Assembly (NCBI GenBank): GCA_005778315.1
Contig: SXOW01000395.1
Location: forward strand, 1-7,514
Direction: 5' to 3'
Origin: Acidobacteriota bacterium
GTDB lineage: Bacteria > Acidobacteriota > Vicinamibacteria > Vicinamibacterales > UBA8438
Length of the DNA: 7,514 nucleotides
Shown piece by piece: positions 1 through 6,209 of this stretch (position 1 is the stretch's first letter; the number at the start of each line of letters is the position of its first letter). The position numbers and the translations under genes are program-made. The notes below the pieces were generated by a model that was not told the origin of the DNA, did not search any database, and saw only the letters and a program-made list of their open reading frames with translations.

Positions 1-561
1 CCGTGTCGGACCGAGATTCCGGACCTGATCGAACTCCAGGCGCGTTACCCCGACCATCTCCAGGTCATCGGCGTGTCCACCGACGAAGGTCCACGGCAGA
101 TGGTGGAGGACTTTGCCACTGAGTACGGGATCAACTACCCCGTCGTGATGACGACGCCGGAACTGAATCGGGCGTTTCCAGGCGTCATGGCGTTGCCGAC
201 ATCGTTCATCGTCGATCCCGATGGCCGAGTGGTGAAGACGCACGTTGGGTTGGTGAACGCCGGCGTGCTCGAACAGGAAACACGTTTTCTGGCGGCGCTC
301 GATCCCGGGATCACCGTCGACCTGGTTGAAGAGGACACACACGGGCGCCTCGTCAACGCCGCCCACGCAACGTCAATTCCCGGCCTGGACCTCACGACAT
401 TGACACCGGAACAGCGGACGCTCGCGCTTCAACGGCTCAACGAAGAGGGTTGCAGTTGCGGCTGTGGATTGACCCTGGCCCAATGCCGGATCAACGACTC
501 ATCTTGCGGTTTCAGCCTGCCACTCGCGGAACAAGTCGTCGCCGAGATCGCCGGCGCGTAG
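1..561 (+). CDS. TlpA/thioredoxin-like protein with Cys-rich C-terminal tail (5' end missing)
   Basis: The reading frame is open from the first base, so the gene starts off the left edge; 186 residues are visible. They begin with PCRTEIPDL, which looks like the second half of a thioredoxin CxxC active site, with the first Cys just outside the window. The rest of the fold follows: a beta strand ending in GVSTDE, a YGINYPVV segment, and the cis-proline loop ALPTSFIVDPDGRV (visible residues 63-76). The fold ends near residue 100. After it comes an extension of about 85 residues, typical TlpA proteins lacking one, which holds five cysteines at 151, 153, 155, 162 and 169. By family, it is probably an extracytoplasmic thiol-disulfide oxidoreductase, but no signal peptide can be seen because the N-terminus is absent. 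The GTG at 73 lies inside the fold and is not the start. The gene converges on the efflux permease gene and is probably unrelated to it. The fold is confident; the partner and the role of the tail are unknown. Confidence 0.85.
   Translation, partial: PCRTEIPDLIELQARYPDHLQVIGVSTDEGPRQMVEDFATEYGINYPVVMTTPELNRAFPGVMALPTSFIVDPDGRVVKTHVGLVNAGVLEQETRFLAALDPGITVDLVEEDTHGRLVNAAHATSIPGLDLTTLTPEQRTLALQRLNEEGCSCGCGLTLAQCRINDSSCGFSLPLAEQVVAEIAGA
451..507 (+). other. Cysteine cluster CxCxC-x6-C-x6-C in the thioredoxin-like protein tail
   Basis: Five cysteines fall within 19 residues, in the order CSCGC, then CRI, then a final C followed by GFSLPLAEQVV. The close CxCxC spacing suggests metal binding or a structural or redox-active cluster. 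It is separate from the thioredoxin active site at the left edge. It loosely resembles the PCYCGC-type motifs of uncharacterised exported proteins, but I cannot assign a named domain. Confidence 0.6.
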
Positions 562-566
562 GTCCG

Positions 567-3500
567 CTAGGACTCCCTGGCAAAAAGACCTTCTGAGACG
601 CCGCCCGCCGCGGCGCGCCCGGCTGTCGACGACGATGGCGAGAATTCTGCCTGGGTATCGGTGCCGCCGAACACCCATCTGGCCCCGCGCTTCAGGTCCT
701 CGAGGATCAGGCAGGCCGTCGGCACCATGATGAGCGTGATGCAGGTGGCAAACACGACCCCGAAAGCCAGCGAAACCGCCATGGGCACCAGGAACTGGGC
801 GCCAAAGCTCTCTTCGAGGATGAGCGGAGCCAGACCCAAGAACGTGGTGAGCGACGTCAGCATGATGGCACGAAAACGCCCAACACCGGCTGCGCGAACC
901 GCGTCATCGAGCGAACCGTGCCGCGCGACCTCCCGGTTGATGAGATCCATCATCACGATGCTGTCGTTGACCACCACACCGCTCAGCGCCACCAACCCGA
1001 ACATGGACATCATCGTGACATCCAGGCCGAGCAGCATGTGGCCCCACACGGCGCCGACAAGCCCAAAGGGGATGGCGGTCATGATGATCAAGGGTTGCGC
1101 GTAGGAACGGAGCGGAATCGCGAGGAGCGCGAAGATTGCCAACAGCGCCAGGCCGAACCCCTTCTGCAGTCCGCCGACGGCGTCGCGCTGTTCTGCCTGG
1201 GCTCCCTCAAACGAGAATCCGACGCCCGGGTACGCGGCCAGCACCTCGGGCAAGATCCGGGACTCGAGATCAAGGATGACCTCCTGGGACGACGTCACCC
1301 CCGCGTCGACCGCCGCTGTGACATTGATGGCGCGCTGGCGATCGACCCGTCGAATCGACGCGAATCCTCGACCCTCCTGCACCTCAGCGACCTGCCCGAA
1401 TGGCACCTCGCCGCCGCCCGGGGTTCGGATGCGCATGTTTTCGAGATCGCCGAGAGACCGTCGCTCGGACTCCGGGTAGCGGACCATGACCCGCACGTCA
1501 TCCCGTCCCCGCTGAATTCGTTGTGCCTCCTCGCCGTAGAACGCCTGCCGCACTTGTCGGCCGAGGTCCTCGAGTGTCAACCCCAGCGTTTCCGCCGCCG
1601 GCTTGATCCCCAACTGCATTTCTTGCTTGCCCTGTCGAAACGAGTCGGTGATCTCAAAGACACCGGCGTAACCGGTCAGCCGCGCCTTGATGGCGTCTGC
1701 GGCGTCGCGAAGCTGTTCAATGTCCTGGCCCATCAACTGGATGTCCACGTCGTCACCCGGGCTCATGATGGTGGCCGTGAACTTCACTTCACTGGCGGCT
1801 GGGATCGGACCCGTCGCATCTCGCCACCGGTTGCCCAGCATCTTGCTCGTGACGGTCCGCTGCTCGGATGGGGCCAACTCGACAGTGATTTCGCCCAGGT
1901 TGGCCGAGGCCAGGTTGAAGACGGCCCCGAAGGGGCTCCCGCCTTGCGCGGCCAGCGGCTGATCGCCCACCGACGAATACACGTGACGAAACGGGTCGAC
2001 CCCATCCCGCGCGATCAGCTCTGCGCGCAGCGCGGCGGCACCCTCTTCGAGCTGGGCGATCGCCTCGGAGGTCTGGTCGGCCGGCGTACCCAGTGGCATC
2101 GTGACCGCTGCCGAAATGAATTCGGCCTCCAGAGACGGGAAGAAGTGGAACCTGACCAGCCCGCCCAACACCATGCCCACGGTCACGATCAAGATGGCGG
2201 CTGCGATCGCCGCCGTCGAGTAGCGCCACTGCAGCGCGAGCTCGAGCACCGGGCTATAGACGTGGCGAATGAAACGCCGCAGACCGCCGGTGAACAGGCC
2301 CTGGAAGCGGCTCCACAGACTGGGCCGAGCCGTCCGGGCCGGAAAGTGAGTCAGGTGCGACGGCAGGATCGAAAACGATTCCAGCAGGGAGAAGAGGAGG
2401 CAGGGGATGACCACCAGCGGGATCACCCGGAAGATCTTGCCCATCATGCCGGGCACGAGCATCAGGGGCACAAACGCAGCGACCGTGGTCAGCACGGCAA
2501 AAACGACCGCTGTCGAGACTTCCTGAGCGCCCTCAATGGCGCCCCGGAGGCCTTCGCCATGCCGCTCCTGGTGTGAGCGGACGTTCTCGCCCACCACAAT
2601 CGCGTCGTCTACGAGGATGCCGAGGACGAGAATGAACCCAAAGAGCGAGATCTCGTTGATGGAGACCTCCAGGCCCGGCATCAGCCACAACGCGCCGAAG
2701 AACGCAAACGGGATGCCGAGACTGGTCCACAGCGCCAGCCGGAGGTCGAGGAACAGCGCCAACAGGACAAACACCAGGACAAAACCGCTTGCCCCGTTTC
2801 GCAGCAGGAGCGCGAGCCGGTCGTCGAGGATCTTGGCCTCATCTTGCCAGGTGGTCAGGGAGATGCCATCCGGCATGCGAGCGTTGCCGGTGGCGACATA
2901 GCGATGCACGGCGTCTGAGATGTCGAGCGCGCTTTGATCACCCGTGCGGAAGACCGACACCAGCATGGTCGGCTGCACGTCGAAGCGCGCCATTTGATCC
3001 GTTTCCGCGAACCCGTCGATGACGGTGGCCACGTCACGCAGCAGCAGTCGGCTTCCGTCCGCCCGGGTCCAGACGACCAGATTCTCGAACTCATTGCCTC
3101 TGTAGGCCTGCCCGATGGTGCGGAGCAGAATCTCTCCGCCGTCGGTGCGAACAGACCCGCCCGGCAGGTCGAGGGAGGAACGCCGCACGGCTTCGGCGAC
3201 CTCCTGAAAGGTCAAGCCGTGGCGGCGCAGAGAGGCCTCTGACACCTCGATCGATATTTCGTAGGGCCGCGCGTTGGTCATTTCGACCTGCGTAATCTCG
3301 GGCAGGGCCGCCACGTCGGCCCGGACTCGCTCGGCCAGCGTTTTCAGCGTGAACTCGTCTGCCTGGCCCGAGACCGCGATGTCGATCACCCGGCGGCGGC
3401 CTCTGATTTCGCGGATGATCGGCTGTTCCGTTTCGTCCGGAAACGTCGTGATGGCGTCGACGTTACTCCTGATGTCGTCGACCACCTTGCGCGGATCGGC

Positions 3501-3797
3501 ACCGAGCTCCAATTCGATCATCACGGACCCGGAGCCCTCCGACGCGGTCGACGTGATCTGCTTGATGCCTTCGATCCCCTGTATCGCTTCCTCAATGCGA
3601 ACGTTGACGGCCTGTTCGACCTCCTCTGGCGCGGCGCCGAGGTAGGGCACCTCGATGCTGACGAGATCGAGCGCGAATTCGGGGAACACCTCCTGCTTCA
3701 CAGTCAGCGCGGAGGAAATACCACCGACGGTGACGAACACCGTCAACAGGTTGGCGGCGACGTGGTTGCGGGCAAACCAGGCGATAAGGGCATTCAT
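567..3797 (-). CDS. RND efflux transporter permease subunit (AcrB/HAE-like)
   Basis: Complete inner-membrane RND pump of 1076 residues, the usual size for AcrB-type permeases. TM1 is at about 11-31, the first porter region at about 40-330, TM2-6 at about 335-475, TM7 at about 527-547, the second porter region at about 555-870, and TM8-12 at about 879-1027. The proton-relay aspartates in TM4 are D397 and D398 in GILVDDAIVVGENV. TM11 has RFRAIMLTSLTTFLGLAPL, matching the conserved R-x-R-x-I-x-x-TSLTT block. In TM10 the AcrB lysine position is not Lys: the segment reads LSGVVVNDSIVMMDL, with N944 and D945. A hydrophilic cytoplasmic tail occupies about 1040-1076. The ATG start overlaps the adaptor stop codon (ATGA) and has a GAGGT ribosome site 6 nt upstream, so translation is probably coupled to the adaptor. 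By family it is a proton-driven, homotrimeric drug/amphiphile exporter rather than a CusA-type metal pump; the substrate is not predictable. Confidence 0.96.
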   Translation of the reverse strand: MNALIAWFARNHVAANLLTVFVTVGGISSALTVKQEVFPEFALDLVSIEVPYLGAAPEEVEQAVNVRIEEAIQGIEGIKQITSTASEGSGSVMIELELGADPRKVVDDIRSNVDAITTFPDETEQPIIREIRGRRRVIDIAVSGQADEFTLKTLAERVRADVAALPEITQVEMTNARPYEISIEVSEASLRRHGLTFQEVAEAVRRSSLDLPGGSVRTDGGEILLRTIGQAYRGNEFENLVVWTRADGSRLLLRDVATVIDGFAETDQMARFDVQPTMLVSVFRTGDQSALDISDAVHRYVATGNARMPDGISLTTWQDEAKILDDRLALLLRNGASGFVLVFVLLALFLDLRLALWTSLGIPFAFFGALWLMPGLEVSINEISLFGFILVLGILVDDAIVVGENVRSHQERHGEGLRGAIEGAQEVSTAVVFAVLTTVAAFVPLMLVPGMMGKIFRVIPLVVIPCLLFSLLESFSILPSHLTHFPARTARPSLWSRFQGLFTGGLRRFIRHVYSPVLELALQWRYSTAAIAAAILIVTVGMVLGGLVRFHFFPSLEAEFISAAVTMPLGTPADQTSEAIAQLEEGAAALRAELIARDGVDPFRHVYSSVGDQPLAAQGGSPFGAVFNLASANLGEITVELAPSEQRTVTSKMLGNRWRDATGPIPAASEVKFTATIMSPGDDVDIQLMGQDIEQLRDAADAIKARLTGYAGVFEITDSFRQGKQEMQLGIKPAAETLGLTLEDLGRQVRQAFYGEEAQRIQRGRDDVRVMVRYPESERRSLGDLENMRIRTPGGGEVPFGQVAEVQEGRGFASIRRVDRQRAINVTAAVDAGVTSSQEVILDLESRILPEVLAAYPGVGFSFEGAQAEQRDAVGGLQKGFGLALLAIFALLAIPLRSYAQPLIIMTAIPFGLVGAVWGHMLLGLDVTMMSMFGLVALSGVVVNDSIVMMDLINREVARHGSLDDAVRAAGVGRFRAIMLTSLTTFLGLAPLILEESFGAQFLVPMAVSLAFGVVFATCITLIMVPTACLILEDLKRGARWVFGGTDTQAEFSPSSSTAGRAAAGGVSEGLFARES

Positions 3798-6184
3798 GCG
3801 GGTACCTCACGGTTCGCGGATATCCCGGCGTCGCCGGTCGCGAGGGCGGCCTGCACCGCCGCCACCATCTCCTCGAGCAGGGATGCCAACGCTTCCACCT
3901 GACCGTCGGTCTTGAACGTGTGGACCAAGTCACCGGTCGCAACATCGATCAGCCTGGCCGTGATACGCACCTGCGTCCCGACGCGTTGGTAGCCTCCGCC
4001 TATGAGCCAGGTGGCGTTCTGCTCGGTGGCCGCGTCCATGGCCGCCGCATCGCTTGCCGAGTCGAGCGCCACGACTAACAGGTCTGGCAGTTGTCTCAGG
4101 CCTCCGGCCAGCGCTTCGATCATGTTTTCGGCGAGGCCGTCGTCTTCCGGGTTACGCGAGATGTTGGCAAACCGGCCGATGGCTACACCGCGTCCCGAAC
4201 GACGCGGCGAGGTCTCCGGCAGCGAGACCGGGGGGATGTTCCCAGCCGCCGAGGGACTGCCGGCGCCGTCTCCGGGGCGCGACGCGCTCGAGCGGGTCGG
4301 CATCAAGGTCGCCTGAACAGCGGCGATCAACTTGTCGGCGAGTATCTCGAGGTCCGAGACGGTCCCGTCCTCTTTCACCGATGCGACGACGGCCCCATCA
4401 GGCACCGCAAGCACCCTGGCGGTCACGCGGAGCTGATCACCGCTGCGCTGGTAGCCTCCGCCGACAAGCCATCGGGCGTTGCGCGCAGTCGCCTCTTCGA
4501 GGGCGGCCTCGGTCGACGCCAGCGGAACGGCGCTGGCCGCGCCGCCATCCATCAGGGCCACCTGGAGCGCTGTCGTAAGGGAGGTGCCGATGTCGCCATC
4601 CGCAGGGTTCCGGGACACGTTGACAAACGGCAGGAAGGCCACGCGTGGCCCGGCCGGCGGTGTGATCGTCGCCGGTGCTGGCGCTGGCGCGGATGCTGGC
4701 GCTGGTGAGGATGCTAGCGCTGGTGAGGATGCTGGTGCTGGTGCTGGTGCTGGCGGCGGGATTGGCGTCGCCGCCGGTGGTGAGTTACCCCTCATCCGCG
4801 CCAGCGCCTGCCGGATTGCGTCCATCTCTGCGTCGCGGCGCGGGGGGGGCTCGACGTCGGCACGTGCGGCTGGCGGCGCTTCGGCCGGTGCCTCTGGTGG
4901 GGCTGCCGCCTGGGCATCGGCGATGGCGGCGGCCGGCGTTGGCGATGCCACCGGAGCGGGGGTCTCGGCGGGCACCGGCACGGGCACAGGTGCGGCCTCG
5001 GCCATCCGCAGATCGTCATCGACGACCCGCACCAGCATGCCATCGGTGACCGCATCGAGGGGGGAGATGCACACGGACTCCCCTTCCGCCAGGCCCGCCC
5101 GTATCATGACCTCCTCGTTCGTCGTGCGGAGGATCTCCACATCGCGGAAGCGCAGCCGGTTGGCGTCGTCAACGACCAACACCTGATCGCGTCCGCGCAG
5201 CGCCGCCCACGGCAACACGACCACGCCATGCACGGTCGAGCCGCGGATTTCTGCGTCCACGAACATGCCGGACGACAGTGGCGGACGTTGCGGGTCCGGC
5301 CCGGGTGCGTAGGGATCCCGGACCTCCGCCACGACAGTGACCATCCGACTCACCGGATCGATTTCCCCCTCGGTTCTCACGATCCGCCCCTCCCAGGTGT
5401 GTTCGCGCCCAGCAAAATTGGACGAGATGGTCACCCGAGGGCTGGATTCCCGCGTGGCACCGCGGTATGAGAGCGGCACATCGACATACGCCAGTTCTTC
5501 GTCCGGTAGCGGAAGACGGATCTCCGCCGAGTCGACGGCGTAGATCCGAGCCACCGTGTTGCCCTTGTTCACGAACTGTCCGACATCGACGTCCTTGCTC
5601 TGCACGCGGCCCGCGTAGGGTGCCTTGACGTCGGCGCGTTCCAGGTCTCTGGTCGCGCGGTCGAGCGCCGCCTCGGCCGCGGCCACCGACGCGCGTGCGT
5701 CCGCGACCTGCGGTTGTCGCAGCGTCAACGGACTGGCATCTCCACGACCCAGGTCCTGCCATTCACGCCGGGCGACAGCCGCTTCGGCTTCTTCCTGGGC
5801 GAGACGCAGTTCAGCCTGGGCCAATTGGGAGCGTCCCGTGATGACCGCCTGCTGGTAGTCATAGGGGTCGATTCGGAGCAGCACGTCGCCTGCTTCAAAG
5901 AATCCGCCCACTGCGAACGACGGCGCGACTTCAATGACGGTGCCGGAGATCTCCGGCACGAGCTGGCTGGTGGTCCGCGGCTGCACGGTGCCCTGGCTGG
6001 TGACCGTCAACGCCACAGACTCGAACGACACCTGCTGCACGCGGACGGTTGGAGGCGCAATGACGGGGGCCTGTGTTTCGACCGGCGGCCGATTGAGAAA
6101 CAGCGCGTACGCCGCAAGCCCTGCACCGGCGACGACTACGAGGGGCAGCATGACTTTGAGAATGCGAACGACAATTCGTGACAT
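3794..6184 (-). CDS. RND periplasmic adaptor (HlyD/AcrA type) fused to two TolB-like modules
   Basis: The product has 796 residues, about twice the usual adaptor length. Residues 8-30 form an uncleaved-looking membrane anchor with no lipobox. The adaptor core follows: first lipoyl half (75-111, EISGTVIEVAPSFAVGG), a short helical hairpin (112-183), second lipoyl half (184-218, VKAPYAGRVQSKDVDVGQFV), beta-barrel (about 220-315) and membrane-proximal domain (about 316-395). A Pro/Ala-rich linker (396-512) then leads to two related modules at 513-628 and 665-782, resembling COG5616/TolB-N-like domains. With the anchor at the N-terminus these modules should be periplasmic. I chose the ATG at 6182-6184 because it directly precedes the membrane anchor and has a GAGAG site 7 nt upstream; an in-frame upstream start at 6280 would add 32 uncharacteristic residues and overlap the channel gene. 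The adaptor is certain and the module family likely; the role of the modules is unknown. Confidence 0.93.
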   Translation of the reverse strand: MSRIVVRILKVMLPLVVVAGAGLAAYALFLNRPPVETQAPVIAPPTVRVQQVSFESVALTVTSQGTVQPRTTSQLVPEISGTVIEVAPSFAVGGFFEAGDVLLRIDPYDYQQAVITGRSQLAQAELRLAQEEAEAAVARREWQDLGRGDASPLTLRQPQVADARASVAAAEAALDRATRDLERADVKAPYAGRVQSKDVDVGQFVNKGNTVARIYAVDSAEIRLPLPDEELAYVDVPLSYRGATRESSPRVTISSNFAGREHTWEGRIVRTEGEIDPVSRMVTVVAEVRDPYAPGPDPQRPPLSSGMFVDAEIRGSTVHGVVVLPWAALRGRDQVLVVDDANRLRFRDVEILRTTNEEVMIRAGLAEGESVCISPLDAVTDGMLVRVVDDDLRMAEAAPVPVPVPAETPAPVASPTPAAAIADAQAAAPPEAPAEAPPAARADVEPPPRRDAEMDAIRQALARMRGNSPPAATPIPPPAPAPAPASSPALASSPAPASAPAPAPATITPPAGPRVAFLPFVNVSRNPADGDIGTSLTTALQVALMDGGAASAVPLASTEAALEEATARNARWLVGGGYQRSGDQLRVTARVLAVPDGAVVASVKEDGTVSDLEILADKLIAAVQATLMPTRSSASRPGDGAGSPSAAGNIPPVSLPETSPRRSGRGVAIGRFANISRNPEDDGLAENMIEALAGGLRQLPDLLVVALDSASDAAAMDAATEQNATWLIGGGYQRVGTQVRITARLIDVATGDLVHTFKTDGQVEALASLLEEMVAAVQAALATGDAGISANREVPA
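3804..3808 (-). promoter_or_regulatory. Shine-Dalgarno site of the RND permease gene
   Basis: The minus strand reads GAGGT, six bases before the ATG at 3795-3797. The site lies inside the last codons of the adaptor gene, whose TGA stop overlaps the permease ATG (ATGA, 3794-3797). This supports the 3797 start and indicates translational coupling between adaptor and permease. Confidence 0.75.
3839..4192 (-). other. TolB-like module 2 of the adaptor extension (residues 665-782)
   Basis: This module opens with GVAIGRFANISRNPEDDGLAE, matching the COG5616 pattern of a beta strand, an N-x-S-x-x-P turn and a helix. It continues with LPDLLVVALDS, then NATWLIGGGYQRVGTQVRIT and TARLIDVATGDLVHTF, and closes with a helix EEMVAAVQAAL. 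These correspond to the family's 'A-D-Y-[VL]-[LV]-x-G-[ST]', 'R-[VI]-T-A-x-L-I-D-x-x-T-G' and final-helix segments. It is the closer of the two modules to the family consensus. The assignment is from remembered family patterns, not a search. Confidence 0.7.
4301..4648 (-). other. TolB-like module 1 of the adaptor extension (residues 513-628)
   Basis: The module opens with PRVAFLPFVNVSRNPADGDIG, the strand and N-x-S-x-x-P turn typical of COG5616/FlgO-like domains. It continues with NARWLVGGGYQRSGDQLRVT and ARVLAVPDGAVV, and ends in a helix KLIAAVQATL. It shares SRNP, WL[VI]GGGYQR, G-x-Q-x-R-[VI]-TAR and AAVQA-x-L with module 2, so the two arose by duplication. Similarity survives at DNA level around the GGGYQR segment (4445-4481 against 3983-4019, 29 of 37 bases identical by eye). 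About 36 Pro/Ser/Gly-rich residues separate the modules. Confidence 0.7.
4675..4752 (-). repeat. Imperfect 18-bp tandem repeat in the adaptor linker
   Basis: On the plus strand four imperfect 18-base units lie head to tail at 4681-4698, 4699-4716, 4717-4734 and 4735-4752, each built on GCGCTGGTGAGGATGCTG, with a partial unit before them at 4675. The second and third units differ by one base. The period is a multiple of three and encodes six-residue Pro/Ala/Ser units (ASSPAL, ASSPAP, ASAPAP), so copy-number change would alter linker length without breaking the frame. Confidence 0.85.
4842..4849 (-). repeat. Homopolymer run of eight C (coding strand) in the adaptor linker
   Basis: The plus strand has eight consecutive Gs here, encoding the Pro run of EPPPRR in the linker. 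Loss of one base would move translation into a frame with a TGA at 4792-4794, giving a protein of about 463 residues: the whole adaptor core with no TolB-like modules. It may be a slippage site, a sequencing-error risk, or simply proline codon use. Confidence 0.7.
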
Positions 6185-6191
6185 CAGATGG

Positions 6192-6196
6192 CTCTC
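6192..6196 (-). promoter_or_regulatory. Probable Shine-Dalgarno site of the adaptor gene
   Basis: The minus strand reads GAGAG seven bases before the ATG at 6182-6184, in the 25-bp gap after the channel gene stop codon. It is a modest match to the consensus, but it fits the start that places the membrane anchor at the N-terminus. Confidence 0.5.
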
Positions 6197-6209
6197 GCGT
6201 GATGACGGT

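Larger units (their letters stand above)
4649..4999 (-). other. Pro/Ala-rich linker of the adaptor (residues 396-512)
   Basis: About 117 low-complexity residues join the adaptor core to the TolB-like modules. It opens with PVPVPVPAETPAP, passes through Ala/Pro/Glu-rich sequence, and contains one predicted amphipathic helix (about 451-466, DAEMDAIRQALARMRG). It ends in a Pro/Ala/Ser repeat. Such linkers are usually extended and flexible, as in TonB and other periplasm-spanning proteins, so the modules could sit well away from the inner membrane. Confidence 0.75.

Noticed and set aside
73..75. GTG as start codon of the thioredoxin-like gene
   Set aside because: The frame is open to the left edge and the upstream codons encode the second half of a CxxC active site (PCRTEIPDL).
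606..615. Perfect 10-bp palindrome CGCCGCGGCG near the convergent junction, as a possible terminator
   Set aside because: It has no loop and no following T run, and it lies inside the permease coding sequence; GC-rich palindromes are expected by chance here.
918..2576. A 552-residue open frame on the plus strand, antisense to the permease gene
   Set aside because: The opposite strand encodes a clear full-length RND permease. The antisense product is rich in Arg, His, Gln and Asp with no recognisable domain, as expected for a shadow frame in high-GC DNA.
4675..4752. Tandem repeat as a CRISPR array or origin iteron
   Set aside because: The units are contiguous with no spacers, in-frame, and encode a Pro/Ala linker within a continuous gene.
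4479..5186. A 235-residue Ala/Gly/Ser-rich open frame on the plus strand
   Set aside because: It is the antisense image of the Pro/Ala-rich linker and the start of the TolB-like region; its low complexity comes from the 18-bp repeat.
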